In this document: one piece after another, positions 33,270 to 41,606 of the stretch
Position numbering within the stretch: the first letter of the stretch is position 1
Layout: each line of letters opens with the position of its first letter
The notes under the pieces: model-generated
Told to the model about the DNA's origin: nothing
Seen by the model: only the letters and a program-made list of their open reading frames with translations
Database searches by the model: none
Assembly: GCA_944354535.1 (NCBI GenBank)
Contig: CALVPY010000005.1
Location: 1-64,000 of the forward strand
Direction: 5' to 3'
Source of the DNA: an uncultured Clostridia bacterium
Lineage (GTDB): Bacteria > Bacillota > Clostridia > Christensenellales > Borkfalkiaceae
Length of the DNA: 64,000 nucleotides
Made by a program: the position numbers and the translations under genes

Positions 33270-34883
33270 ATGGAAGAAGATCGGGAACTTTCAAGCGGGG
33301 CGGAAAAGGTGGAAAACATCGCCGCGAAGACGGGCGAAGAGCGCGAACGCCTGATGGCGGACGCGCGCGTGGAAGCCGCTAAGGAGCGGGAGCGCGCCGC
33401 CATCAAGCAGGCGCAGGAGCAGGAGGAGGCAAAGCGCCTCAAAGAGCGGCAGAAGAAGGAACGTCTTGCAGAGTCCGCCCGCCGCCGCGAAGCCAAGGAA
33501 CGGGAGCGGACGGAGAAGGCGGAGGCGCGCGAACAGCGCCGCGAGGAACGCGCGAACAGGAGAAGGCGGGGCTCGGGCGTGGGCGGCTGGATCGCCGCCG
33601 TCGTCTCGCTCGGGCTTGCCTGCCTCACGCTGGCGACCGTCGTCACCGTGGGCGCGGTGCGCATGAACGAACTCGAAGCGCGCTTCGAAAACACCGCCCG
33701 CGAGGCGGTCTACGAGATGGCGGAAGCCTCCGAAGCGATGGACGCGAGCCTTTCTAAGCTCCGCGTTTCGGAAGGGCGCAGCGAACAGCGGCGGCTTCTG
33801 ACGGAAGTCGCCGTCGGGGCGGCGCTTCTCGAAAGCGCGCTCGAAAAGCTCCCCCTTTCGCAGGAGGCAGCCTTGCGCCTTTCGAGCTTTGTCAATCACA
33901 CGGGGATGTACGCGCGGGCGCTCCTCGAACGGCTGAACATGGGCGGCTCTCTGGGCGCGCGCGAGACGGGGACGCTCGATTATCTCCACGCCGTCAATCT
34001 GCAGCTCCTTCGCGCCCTCAACGAGGCGGAACACCACCTCTCCCACGCCGAGCTTTCCGCCTTTTTCAAGGGGAGCACGGAGGGCATGAACGCCCTCTTT
34101 CAGGAGATGGCGGGCTATACCCGTCTCCCTGCGGAAGGGCTCGTCGAGCCGCCCTTTGCGGGAGCGGGCAACGTGGGCAAAAACCGCCTCGCGGGCGGGG
34201 AGCTTTCGGAAGCGCGCGCCGTGGAGCTTGCCAAGGAGTATTTTGCAGGCTATCACATCACGGAGGCGCACTGCACGGGTGAAGTGCGCGTGGGCGAGGC
34301 GACGCTCTATCACGTCGTCCTTTCGGACGGCGAGACGCAGTTCGACGCTGCGATCGCCAAGAAGGACGGCTCGCTTGTGAGCTTTTCGGCGCAGGGCGCG
34401 TGCGGACGGCAGGAGTTCGACCTTTCGGCGTGCGAAGGGCTCGCCCGCGAGTTTTTAAGCAAGGCGGGCATCGAAAACGTCGAAGCGGTGTGGGCGTCAG
34501 AACAGGGCGGCGTGGCGGAGCTCGCGTTCGTGCCCGTGCAGGAGGGCGTGCGACTGTATTCCGACCTCGTCCGCGTGCGGGTGTGCGAGAGCCGCGGCCG
34601 CGTCGTGGGGATGGATGCCCTCATGTACCGACTCAATCACCACGAACGCAAGATAGGCACGCCCCGCGAAGAGGCGGTCATCGCCGAATATCTCTCGCCC
34701 CGCCTTAAAGTGGAAGCGGCGCATCTCGCGCTCGTGCCCTTCGGGAGAGAGGAGCGGCTCTGTTACGCCTTCGAATGCACGTTCGGGGAGGAACAGTACC
34801 TTGCCTTCCTCGACGCCGTGAGCGGGGAAGAGCTCGCGCTCTTCACGCTCGTGCACGGCGAAGGAGGAGACTTCCTGCGCTGA
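33270..34883 (+). CDS. ypeB: Germination protein YpeB with long charged N-terminal extension
   Basis: A 537-residue membrane-anchored partner needed for SleB stability and localisation in spores. The C-terminal region has PepSY-like domains (LSEARAVELAKEYFAGY; REEAVIAEYLSPRLKVEAAHLALVPF) typical of YpeB. Unusually, the single transmembrane helix lies at 105-130. It is preceded by about 100 residues of Lys/Arg/Glu-rich sequence (EERERLMADARVEAAKERER and on) that would form a charged helix in the forespore cytoplasm; B. subtilis YpeB starts almost directly with its membrane helix. Start ATG has AAGGAGGAAA upstream. Confidence 0.85.
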   Translation: MEEDRELSSGAEKVENIAAKTGEERERLMADARVEAAKERERAAIKQAQEQEEAKRLKERQKKERLAESARRREAKERERTEKAEAREQRREERANRRRRGSGVGGWIAAVVSLGLACLTLATVVTVGAVRMNELEARFENTAREAVYEMAEASEAMDASLSKLRVSEGRSEQRRLLTEVAVGAALLESALEKLPLSQEAALRLSSFVNHTGMYARALLERLNMGGSLGARETGTLDYLHAVNLQLLRALNEAEHHLSHAELSAFFKGSTEGMNALFQEMAGYTRLPAEGLVEPPFAGAGNVGKNRLAGGELSEARAVELAKEYFAGYHITEAHCTGEVRVGEATLYHVVLSDGETQFDAAIAKKDGSLVSFSAQGACGRQEFDLSACEGLAREFLSKAGIENVEAVWASEQGGVAELAFVPVQEGVRLYSDLVRVRVCESRGRVVGMDALMYRLNHHERKIGTPREEAVIAEYLSPRLKVEAAHLALVPFGREERLCYAFECTFGEEQYLAFLDAVSGEELALFTLVHGEGGDFLR

Positions 34884-34897
34884 AAAGAGGGAAAGAG

Positions 34898-34934
34898 GGG
34901 GCGGCGCCCCGCGCAAACCGCGGGGCGCCGCCCC
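34898..34934 (+). terminator. Terminator-like 16-bp palindrome after ypeB
   Basis: GGGGCGGCGCCCCGCG / CGCGGGGCGCCGCCCC with loop CAAAC; no T-run follows, only TCAAAATG. Confidence 0.55.
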
Positions 34935-34945
34935 TCAAAATGTGA

Positions 34946-34978
34946 GGCGGGCGCAAAGTCCTTGACTTTGCGCCCGCC
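34946..34978 (+). promoter_or_regulatory. 13-bp inverted repeat across the -35 box of prmA
   Basis: GGCGGGCGCAAAG / CTTTGCGCCCGCC separated by 7 bases. The -35 hexamer TTGACT straddles its loop and right arm, so it may be an operator or a read-through hairpin. Confidence 0.5.
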
Positions 34979-34990
34979 TTCCCCTATAAT
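34962..34990 (+). promoter_or_regulatory. Promoter of prmA-rsmE-mtaB (leaderless)
   Basis: TTGACT, 17 bases, TATAAT; the ATG begins 8 bases after the -10 and no Shine-Dalgarno is present. Confidence 0.8.
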
Positions 34991-34997
34991 AAAAGCC

Positions 34998-35942
34998 ATG
35001 AAATATATCGAACTCACCGTACATACCGCCACCGAGGGGAGCGAGCTCGTCGCCGACGCGATGTGGGCGTACTCTCCTTACGGCGTCACCGTCTGCGACG
35101 CCGCCGACGCTGCCGCGCTTGCCAAAGATTCCACCGTCTTTTGGGACTATATGGACGAGAATGTCTCTTCGGAGAATCGCGACGTCCTCGTCAAGTGCTA
35201 TTTGGAGCCTTCGGAAGCGGAGGAGAAGATCAAACTCATCATGGGGGAGATCGCCTCGCGCAAGGAGCTTTCGGAGGGCGCCATCGACTTCGGCTCGCTG
35301 GAAGAGACCAAGCGCGAGATCGAGGGCAACGACTGGATCGACGTGTGGAAGAAGCACTTCCGCCCCATCCGTCTCGGGCGCATCGTCGTCGTGCCCGAAT
35401 GGATCGACTATAAAAAAGAGGCGGGCGAAGAGATCGTCTACCTCGATTCCAACATGGCGTTCGGCACGGGCGAGCACGAGACGACCTCAATGTGCGTCGA
35501 ACTTCTGCAAAATTACCTGAAAGAGGGGGATACCGTCCTCGACGTCGGCTGCGGCAGCGGCATTCTGGGCATCGCCGCCGCGAAACTCGGGGCAAAGCGC
35601 TGCTATCTTTCCGACCTCGACCCTATCGCCGTCGAAAGCGCCGAACACAACTGCGCTCTCAACAACGTCGAAGATATTGCGCGCGTCACCCTCGCCGACC
35701 TTCTCACCGATTCTTCGGTGGAGGCAGACGTCATCCTTGCCAACATCACGGCGGAAATTCTGTGCCTTCTCGCGCCCTCTGTTCCCGCGCACCTCAAAGC
35801 GGGCGGCACGCTCATCTTAAGCGGCATCATCGAGAGCAGGCTCTCTCTCGTCAAAGAAAAATATTTATCCCTCGGCCTTACCTTGAAGGAAGAGAGGCGG
35901 AAGGGCGAGTGGTTCGCGCTCGTCTTTTCGCGGGAGGCGTGA
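34998..35942 (+). CDS. prmA: Ribosomal protein L11 methyltransferase PrmA
   Basis: A 314-residue SAM-dependent enzyme that trimethylates ribosomal protein L11. The N-terminal substrate domain includes NDWIDVWKKHFRPIRLG. The catalytic motifs are FGTGEHETTSMCVELL and the SAM loop VLDVGCGSGILGIAA, then VILANITAEIL. The first ATG after the promoter is 34998; a TTG upstream is the -35 box itself. It heads an operon with rsmE and mtaB, all touching or overlapping. Confidence 0.95.
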   Translation: MKYIELTVHTATEGSELVADAMWAYSPYGVTVCDAADAAALAKDSTVFWDYMDENVSSENRDVLVKCYLEPSEAEEKIKLIMGEIASRKELSEGAIDFGSLEETKREIEGNDWIDVWKKHFRPIRLGRIVVVPEWIDYKKEAGEEIVYLDSNMAFGTGEHETTSMCVELLQNYLKEGDTVLDVGCGSGILGIAAAKLGAKRCYLSDLDPIAVESAEHNCALNNVEDIARVTLADLLTDSSVEADVILANITAEILCLLAPSVPAHLKAGGTLILSGIIESRLSLVKEKYLSLGLTLKEERRKGEWFALVFSREA

Positions 35943-36659
35943 ATGGCTGCCCCCAAGCGCTTCTTTGTGCAGGATATCGGGGAGGAAGTCGTGCTCTCGG
36001 GCGAAGAGTTCCGCCACGCCTCTCAGGTGCTCCGTTTGAAGACGGGTGATGAAGTCACCCTGCTCGACGGCAGCGGCGCCGAATATTCCGCCGTCATCGC
36101 CGCGTGTTCCAAGCGCGAGATGCTGCTCAACGTCCTAAATAAGACGGTCTCCGACAAAGAGCCCGAAACGGAAGTCACCCTTCTCTTTGGCGCGCTCAAA
36201 GGGGATAAGTCCGAGCTCGTCGTGCAGAAGGCGGTCGAGCTGGGCGTTTTCAGGGTCGGCATCTTTTTGTCGCGCTTTTGTTCGGTCTCTTTCGGGGAGA
36301 ACAAGCTCGAACGGCTCGAACGCGTCGCGCGGGAGGCGGCAAAGCAGTGCCTGCGCGCCCGCGTGCCCGAAATTACCCTCTATCCCGACCTCGACAGCGC
36401 GCTTTCCTCGGCGCAAACTTGTAAAAACAAGCTCTTTGCCTGCGAATTTTTGAAGACGGGCGAAGGGGACTTTACATCGCTCGAAGGAGCGACGGCGCTC
36501 GTCGTCGGCAGCGAGGGCGGCTTCTCGCGCGAAGAATTCGAACGGGCGAAGGAGCTCGGCTTTACGGGCGTTTCGCTCGGGAAACGCATTTTGCGGGCGG
36601 AAACGGCGTCCATCGCCCTTCTTTCCGTCGCGATGCACGCTTTGGGGGAATGGCGATGA
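35943..36659 (+). CDS. rsmE: 16S rRNA m3U1498 methyltransferase RsmE
   Basis: A 238-residue SPOUT-class methyltransferase acting on U1498 of 16S rRNA. It has LSGEEFRHASQVLRLKTGD at the PUA-like N terminus. The knot region carries VVGSEGGFSREEFERAKELG, SLGKRILRAETASIALLS. The ATG directly abuts the prmA stop and the gene overlaps mtaB at its end, a common prmA-rsmE-mtaB operon in Clostridia. Confidence 0.95.
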   Translation: MAAPKRFFVQDIGEEVVLSGEEFRHASQVLRLKTGDEVTLLDGSGAEYSAVIAACSKREMLLNVLNKTVSDKEPETEVTLLFGALKGDKSELVVQKAVELGVFRVGIFLSRFCSVSFGENKLERLERVAREAAKQCLRARVPEITLYPDLDSALSSAQTCKNKLFACEFLKTGEGDFTSLEGATALVVGSEGGFSREEFERAKELGFTGVSLGKRILRAETASIALLSVAMHALGEWR

Positions 36660-37885
36660 AGGCGTGCGTGTTCACCCTCGGCTGCAAGCTCAACGAGGTG
36701 GAGAGCGCTTCCCTCATGAGCGGTTTGAAGGCGCTCGGCTACGAGACGACGGAAGAGCTCGGCTATGCCGATCTGTATCTTCTCAACACCTGCGCGGTGA
36801 CCAAAGAGGCGGAAAAAAAGAGCCGCCAGGCGGTCGCCCGTATGCGGAAGTATAACCCCGACGCCCCCGTTATCGTCTGCGGCTGCGCCGCGCAGCATCA
36901 CGCCGAAGATTTTTGGGGGCGCGAAGGCGTCGTCCTCGTCACGGGCGCGCAAGGCAAGGGCAGGCTTTTGGATCTTCTCCGCGAGGGGAAAGAGGGCATC
37001 TTCGTCGAGCCCGAGCAGGGGATTTGCGAGCTCCCCGCCCCGCAGAAGACAAAGACGCGCGCTTATCTTCGCATCCAGGACGGGTGCGACCGCTTCTGCT
37101 CCTACTGCCTCATCCCGTACCTTCGCGGCCGTTCGCGCTCGCGGAAGAAGGAAGCCATCGTAAAGGAAGCGCTCGCCTCTTCTTCTAAAGAACTTGTCCT
37201 CACGGGCGTGGATATTTCCGACTATCACGACGGGGAGTGCGATCTTGCGGGGCTTTTGCGCCTTTTAAAAGAGGTGCCCGCGCGCATCCGTCTGGGCTCG
37301 GTGGAAGAGAGCGCCGTCACGGACGAGCTGCTTTCCGCCATGAAAGAGGGCAACTTCATGCCGCACTTTCATCTTTCGCTGCAAAGCGGGTCGGACGCGG
37401 TGCTCCGCGCGATGAACCGCCGCTACACCCGCGCCGAATATCTTGCTGCCTGCCGCAAAATTTACGAAGCGTTCCCCGACGCCGCCATCACGACGGACAT
37501 CATCGTCGGCTTCCCGGGCGAAACGGAGGAGGACTTTCAGGCATCCCTCTCCATTGTGAAAGAGGCGGGGTTTTCGCGCGTGCACGTCTTCCCCTTCTCC
37601 CCGCGGGAGGGGACTGCCGCCTTCAAAAAGCCCGATCTTCCCGCTTCCTTGAAGCACGAGCGCGTGCAGCGGCTCCTTGCGGCAGCCAAAGAGGCGGAAG
37701 AGGAATACCTTGCCCGCTTCGTGGGGCGGGAGAGCGAAGTGCTGTTCGAAGCGGACGGCGGCTATACGCCCAACTATCTGCGCGTCTATGCGGAAGGCGC
37801 GGAGGAGGGCTCGCTCTGGAAGGTGAAACTTTTGGGGCGCGAAAAGGACGGATTAAAAGCTCAGCTTCTTCATCCCCTTGCGTGA
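36656..37885 (+). CDS. mtaB: tRNA t6A37 methylthiotransferase MtaB
   Basis: A 409-residue radical SAM methylthiotransferase that makes ms2t6A at position 37 of ANN-decoding tRNAs. The N-terminal MTTase domain supplies one cluster (TLGCKLNEVES, LNTCAVTKEAE, VCGCAAQ). The radical SAM motif is CDRFCSYC, and the C-terminal TRAM region follows. Start is at 36656 (GATGA overlap with the rsmE stop) or two codons earlier at 36650. The MtaB rather than MiaB branch is preferred from GCKLNEVESA. Confidence 0.92.
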   Translation: MKACVFTLGCKLNEVESASLMSGLKALGYETTEELGYADLYLLNTCAVTKEAEKKSRQAVARMRKYNPDAPVIVCGCAAQHHAEDFWGREGVVLVTGAQGKGRLLDLLREGKEGIFVEPEQGICELPAPQKTKTRAYLRIQDGCDRFCSYCLIPYLRGRSRSRKKEAIVKEALASSSKELVLTGVDISDYHDGECDLAGLLRLLKEVPARIRLGSVEESAVTDELLSAMKEGNFMPHFHLSLQSGSDAVLRAMNRRYTRAEYLAACRKIYEAFPDAAITTDIIVGFPGETEEDFQASLSIVKEAGFSRVHVFPFSPREGTAAFKKPDLPASLKHERVQRLLAAAKEAEEEYLARFVGRESEVLFEADGGYTPNYLRVYAEGAEEGSLWKVKLLGREKDGLKAQLLHPLA

Positions 37886-38215
37886 AAAGCATAAACTTCG
37901 CAATACTTTGTCGCGCTGCGGCTCATCGGGGCAAGGCATGACGAAAGGAGCTGCCCACATGATAGCCTCCCCTGTGTAAGGGGGTAAGCCGCGCATGATA
38001 CGCATCGCCACGGTGTGGCGTGCGTGCGCGGCGAACTGAGGTTTTTGCCATTGCGGGCAAAAACCGTGACTGAGGCGGCGTTTCCCTTGCGCCGCCGAGA
38101 CGGTGGCTTGCCGAAGGCAAGACGGAGGGGTTGTGGAGCCCGCATGGCGCCTTTACAACCCTCCCGCCTCACTTCGTTCGGCACCCTCCCTTACACAGGG
38201 AGGGCAAAAAACAAG
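37886..38215. repeat. Intergenic repeat cluster between mtaB and HIT gene
   Basis: A short CGCAATACTTTGTCGCGCTGCGG block (shared with 38646) comes first. Then come a long palindromic repeat with CCTCCCCTGTGTAAGGGGG, the GGTTTTTGCC/GGCAAAAACC arm and the GGCGGCG/CGCCGAGACGG arm, and a second element CCCTCCC...GGGAGGG at 38156-38207. No gene in about 410 bases. Confidence 0.8.
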
Positions 38216-38299
38216 GCAACTTCCCTCGGTTACTTGCTCGTTTCTGCTTTCCATTGATTTACCTATAATTTTCGAATAAACCCAAACGGAGGTCAACAT

Positions 38300-38632
38300 A
38301 TGGATAACTGCATTTTCTGTAAGATTGTCGCGGGGGAGATCCCCTCCGCCAAAGTGTATGAGGACGACAAGATGCTCGTCTTCAAAGACATCGAGCCCAA
38401 GGCCAAAGTGCATCTTTTGTGCGTGCCGAAGGAGCACTTCGCCTTCCTTTCCGAAGCGGACGACAAGCGCGCGGCGCTCATCGGCAGCATGCTGCAAACG
38501 GTGGGTGCGCACTACAAGGAATGGGGGCTCGAAGAGGGCTACCGCGTCGTCATCAACCAGGGCGAGAACGCGGGGCAGACGGTGATGCATCTGCATATGC
38601 ATCTCCTCGGCGGGGAAGTCTTGGGCTGGTAA
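38300..38632 (+). CDS. HIT-family nucleotide hydrolase (HinT-like)
   Basis: A 110-residue histidine-triad purine nucleotide phosphoramidase-type protein. It has a zinc-type CIFCKIVAGEIPS N terminus and the triad HLHMH in GQTVMHLHMHLLGG close to the C terminus. Length is standard. It is preceded by GGAGGT and stands alone among repeats. Physiological substrate is not predictable. Confidence 0.92.
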   Translation: MDNCIFCKIVAGEIPSAKVYEDDKMLVFKDIEPKAKVHLLCVPKEHFAFLSEADDKRAALIGSMLQTVGAHYKEWGLEEGYRVVINQGENAGQTVMHLHMHLLGGEVLGW

Positions 38633-38639
38633 CGGCGCT

Positions 38640-38850
38640 CGCTCCATAAACGTCGCAATACTTTGTCGCGCTGCGGCAACCCTCAGTCACTTACTCGTCG
38701 AAGCAAGGCAAAACTTACCCGCCCCTCCTTTGTCGGGGCAAGGCTTTGATGCCTGCTTCTCCTCTTCCCACAAATCTTTTGCTAAGCAAAATCTTTGCGG
38801 GAGCCCTGTAAGCTCCTTCGGGTTTTCCTCGCTCTCCTCGTCTTGCTCGT
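38640..38850. repeat. Intergenic repeat cluster after HIT gene
   Basis: CGCAATACTTTGTCGCGCTGCGG as at 37895, then GCCCCTCCTTTGTCGGGGC and CACAAATCTTTTGCTAAGC blocks, which match the inverted complement of 16456-16545. No coding sequence is seen up to the promoter at 38926. Confidence 0.75.
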
Positions 38851-38925
38851 TTCTGAAGCGAGGAGATAACCGATAAGAGGGGCTTTCTGCCTCTCCGCGA
38901 CGGAAGGAATTTTTCTTGTTTCAGT

Positions 38926-38955
38926 GTATATTCCTCATCAAATTTGTCAAACATC
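38926..38955 (+). promoter_or_regulatory. Candidate sigma-F promoter of ywmB-like gene
   Basis: GTATA (38926-38930), 15 bases, GTCAAACATC (38946-38955). Predicted start is near 38962, inside the following hairpin. Confidence 0.6.
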
Positions 38956-38983
38956 TCCCCGAAGAAGTTCGGGGAGGTTTTTT
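38955..38983 (+). promoter_or_regulatory. Terminator-like hairpin containing the ribosome binding site of the ywmB-like gene
   Basis: CTCCCCGAA (38955-38963) / TTCGGGGAG (38968-38976), loop GAAG, then G and TTTTTT followed at once by ATG. GGGGAGG in the 3' arm is the Shine-Dalgarno. Confidence 0.75.
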
Positions 38984-39484
38984 ATGCAGTCTAGGCGTAA
39001 AACGGTAGGGGCGGTCTCCGAACGTCCGCAGTCCGGACAAAGCGGCTCTGTCCGCTGCGGGAAGTCCAAACGGGCGGCAAAGCTTGTCGCCGTCCTGCTT
39101 TCCTGCCTTGTGTCGGCGGGGGTGCTCTTTCTTTTATGGCACGCGCCTTCCTTCGCGGGCGCGGAGCGCTACACCCTCTTTTTGGGCGAAACTTCCTCCG
39201 CGGAGGCGATCGTGCTCGACGGGGACGCGCTCCCGCTCGTGCTCCCGTCCGAGGTGCGCGGCGAGAGCGCCGTCTTTCAAGGCGACCGTGCGGAAGAGCT
39301 GCTTAGAGCCTATCGCGCGCGCGTCCTCTTTACAGAGGAGGCTGCGGGTACGATAAGCTACTACTGTTATTCCCCCTATCTCGGCGAGGGCATCTTCTTA
39401 GACGGCGAATGCGTCAATCTGCACATCGCGGCGGGGAGGGGGCAGACGGCGGCGGGAACGCCTCTTCTCTTCGGCGGGTTCTGA
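38984..39484 (+). CDS. Small secreted protein, possible YwmB family
   Basis: A 166-residue protein with a basic N terminus, one membrane/signal helix at about 37-55 (LVAVLLSCLVSAGVLFLLW) and an extracytoplasmic domain. Its C-terminal stretch (YYCYSPYLGEGIFLDGECVN, then LHIAAGRGQTAAGTPLLFGG) resembles the end of YwmB-family proteins, which neighbour spoIID/spoIIQ genes in Firmicutes. Position just upstream of a spoIIQ-like gene and the shared promoter motif support a forespore role. spoIID is not here. Family assignment is tentative. Confidence 0.5.
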   Translation: MQSRRKTVGAVSERPQSGQSGSVRCGKSKRAAKLVAVLLSCLVSAGVLFLLWHAPSFAGAERYTLFLGETSSAEAIVLDGDALPLVLPSEVRGESAVFQGDRAEELLRAYRARVLFTEEAAGTISYYCYSPYLGEGIFLDGECVNLHIAAGRGQTAAGTPLLFGGF

Positions 39485-39546
39485 ACCGCTCGAGCCTCTC
39501 ATTTTCGGCCGGTTTTGAACGTCCGAAAAAAATATCCCGAAGCGAG

Positions 39547-39576
39547 GTATAAAATTTGAAGATCGGGTCGACTATC
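39547..39576 (+). promoter_or_regulatory. Candidate sigma-F promoter of spoIIQ-like gene
   Basis: GTATA (39547-39551), 15 bases, GTCGACTATC (39567-39576), about 21 bases before the ATG, with GGAGG between. Confidence 0.6.
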
Positions 39577-39597
39577 CCATATAGACCGGAGGACAAT

Positions 39598-40224
39598 ATG
39601 AACGAAAAAGAGATGACCATCCAGAAGAAGAAACTGATCTATTCCATCCTGGCGGGCGCGGCGGCGCTGCTGCTCATCGCGGCGATCGTGCTCACCGTCT
39701 GTTTCGCAACGCGCGGCGAGCCCACGATCGACACGCCTCCCGTCACCGAACAGCCGGGCGGCGACGAGGACAAGGATGACGAGAACGACAAGCCCGCGGG
39801 CGGCGAAGAGGTGCGCTTTGTGCTCCCTTCTTCGGGCACGCCCACCCTGTACGGCGAAGTGTACTATAACGAGACGCTCAACAAGATCTACCGTCATAAA
39901 GCGGTCGACTTTACGGCGGAAGAGGGCGAAGAGGTCGTCTGCATCGCGGAAGGCACCGTTCTCGAAGTCAGTCTGTCCGAAGAGCTCGGCAACCTTGTCA
40001 CCGTCGATCACGGCGACGGGCTCGTGAGCGCTTACCGCTTCGTGGAGCCCGCGGAAGGGCTGAAGGCGGGCGATAAGGTGGAGCAAGGCGACGTCCTCGG
40101 CACGGTCGCCGCCCCCTACGGCACGGAGGCACACGGCGGCGCGCACCTTCACTTCGAGCTCATGCTCGACGGCGAAAGCGTCGATCCCGCCGATCACCTC
40201 GATCTTACCTACGAGGAAAAGTAA
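39598..40224 (+). CDS. spoIIQ: SpoIIQ-like M23 (LytM) peptidase-domain protein
   Basis: A 208-residue membrane protein with a helix at about 17-37, an acidic Pro-rich linker, then a LytM/M23 domain. The zinc motifs are intact: HxxxD in RHKAVDFTAEEG and HxH in GAHLHFELM. SpoIIQ is made in the forespore and joins SpoIIIAH across the engulfment space. The TLYGEVYYNETLNKIYRHKA segment fits SpoIIQ, which in clostridia often keeps the metal site that B. subtilis lost. A generic M23 protein is the alternative. The promoter motif favours SpoIIQ. Confidence 0.75.
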   Translation: MNEKEMTIQKKKLIYSILAGAAALLLIAAIVLTVCFATRGEPTIDTPPVTEQPGGDEDKDDENDKPAGGEEVRFVLPSSGTPTLYGEVYYNETLNKIYRHKAVDFTAEEGEEVVCIAEGTVLEVSLSEELGNLVTVDHGDGLVSAYRFVEPAEGLKAGDKVEQGDVLGTVAAPYGTEAHGGAHLHFELMLDGESVDPADHLDLTYEEK

Positions 40225-40264
40225 GGAACATCAGGCAAAGCTTACCAAAGAAGATCCCCCTTTT

Positions 40265-40298
40265 GCGGCGTTCCCCCCTTCGGAGCGCCGCTCTTTTT
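40265..40298 (+). terminator. Terminator after spoIIQ-like gene
   Basis: GCGGCGTTCC / GGAGCGCCGC stem (one G-T pair), loop CCCCTTC, tail TCTTTTTT. Confidence 0.85.
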
Positions 40299-40398
40299 TC
40301 TTTGCCGCCCGTCCGCCCGCCCTTCTTCCGCCGCGCAGGAAAGCGCGCGGTTTGTCTGCGAATTTTCGCAAAATCTCCCATGTTTCTTTCAAAATCGG

Positions 40399-40427
40399 TT
40401 GACAAGCCCATAAAAGTGTGGTAAACT
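40399..40427 (+). promoter_or_regulatory. Promoter of rpmG-secE-nusG-rplKA operon
   Basis: TTGACA, 17 bases, TAAACT; the predicted start near 40434 gives a 45-base leader. Confidence 0.8.
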
Positions 40428-40478
40428 TCCGTTGTATCCTCGGAAGGGGGTAATTTTTTTGTATGGAGTTTATTTCGC

Positions 40479-40643
40479 ATGGCTACCAAATCCACGAGAA
40501 TGAAGATCACGTTTGAATGCACGGAATGCAAAAACAGGAATTACGACAGCTTCAAAAACAAGCGCAACGATCCCGATCGTCTCGAGCTCAAGAAGTACTG
40601 CCCCGTCTGCAAGAAGCACACCGTTCATAAGGAATCTAAGTAA
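40479..40643 (+). CDS. rpmG: 50S ribosomal protein L33 (zinc-ribbon form)
   Basis: A 54-residue protein: starts [20 protein letters not shown], ends [15 protein letters not shown]. The two CxxC pairs mark the zinc-binding (C+) form. GGAG lies about 10 bases before the ATG. It is first in the classic rpmG-secE-nusG cluster and too short for routine ORF cut-offs. Confidence 0.95.
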   Translation: MATKSTRMKITFECTECKNRNYDSFKNKRNDPDRLELKKYCPVCKKHTVHKESK

Positions 40644-40678
40644 ATTTCCCGCGCCCTTTCGCGCATTGGAGTAAAAGA

Positions 40679-40981
40679 ATGCAAAAGTCCAACGACAGCA
40701 CCGAAAAGCTCGACGCCAAGAAGACCGACGTCAAAAAGCAGGACGCGCCCAAGAAGTCTGCAAAAAAGGGGGATCAGAAGCCCAACATCTTCGTCCGCGC
40801 AGGCAGAAAGATCAAGGAGACGTTCTCCGAACTCAAGCGCGTCACCTGGCCTTCCCTTCCGCAGGCGCTCAAATCGACGGGCGTCGTCATCGGCATCGTG
40901 CTTATCTTCCTCATCTTTATCACGGCGATCAACTACGGTTTTTCTGCGCTCTTGCAGCTTCTGACCGATCTGGGGGTTTAA
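40679..40981 (+). CDS. secE: Preprotein translocase subunit SecE
   Basis: A 100-residue SecYEG subunit. The amphipathic conserved region KIKETFSELKRVTWPSLPQ precedes one membrane helix (GVVIGIVLIFLIFITAINYG). The N-terminal 35 residues are a Lys/Asp-rich extension. It lies 35 bases after rpmG and 3 bases before nusG. Confidence 0.95.
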   Translation: MQKSNDSTEKLDAKKTDVKKQDAPKKSAKKGDQKPNIFVRAGRKIKETFSELKRVTWPSLPQALKSTGVVIGIVLIFLIFITAINYGFSALLQLLTDLGV

Positions 40982-40984
40982 CGC

Positions 40985-41557
40985 ATGGCAATGACAGACA
41001 GCGAGCCCAAGTGGTACATCCTTCATACCTACTCGGGCTATGAATCGATGGTAAAGGACAGCCTTTTAAGGCTGATCGAAAACAACAACTTGAGCGACAG
41101 CATCGTTGACGTCAAGATCCCCACCGAACAGACCATCGAAGAAAAGGCGAACGGCAAGAAAAAGGTCGTCGAACGCAAGCTTCTGCCCTGTTATGTCTTT
41201 ATCAAAATGGTCTATTCCAACCAGCTGTGGTATCTCGTCACCAACACGCGCGGCGTCACGGGGTTCTGCGGCCCGCAGGGCCGTCCCATCCCCATGCGCG
41301 AGGATGAGATCCGCCGTATGCACCTTGAAGAATATGTTGCGGACGCCGACTTTAAGGTGGGCGACAGGGTCGCCATCGACAACGGCCCGCTCGAAGGCTT
41401 CGACGGCACCATCGTCGAACTCAACAACGAACAGCAGCACGCCAAGGTCAACATCCTCATGTTCGGAAGAGAGCAGGAGGTGGAGGTCGAATATATCCAG
41501 ATGCGCAAGATGCCCGAAACGGCATCCGAAGCGCAGGAAGCGCACGAAGCGGACTGA
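40985..41557 (+). CDS. nusG: Transcription antitermination/termination factor NusG
   Basis: A 190-residue RNA polymerase-binding factor. The NGN domain begins KWYILHTYSGYESMVKDSL. The KOW domain has FKVGDRVAIDNGPLEGFDG. An Ala/Glu-rich tail ends the protein. The start overlaps the secE intergenic junction by translational coupling (3-base gap). Confidence 0.97.
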   Translation: MAMTDSEPKWYILHTYSGYESMVKDSLLRLIENNNLSDSIVDVKIPTEQTIEEKANGKKKVVERKLLPCYVFIKMVYSNQLWYLVTNTRGVTGFCGPQGRPIPMREDEIRRMHLEEYVADADFKVGDRVAIDNGPLEGFDGTIVELNNEQQHAKVNILMFGREQEVEVEYIQMRKMPETASEAQEAHEAD

Positions 41558-41606
41558 GCTTTGTGCGGAAATTCAGGCGAAAGAGCCCACTGCGGCTTTT
41601 CGATAA

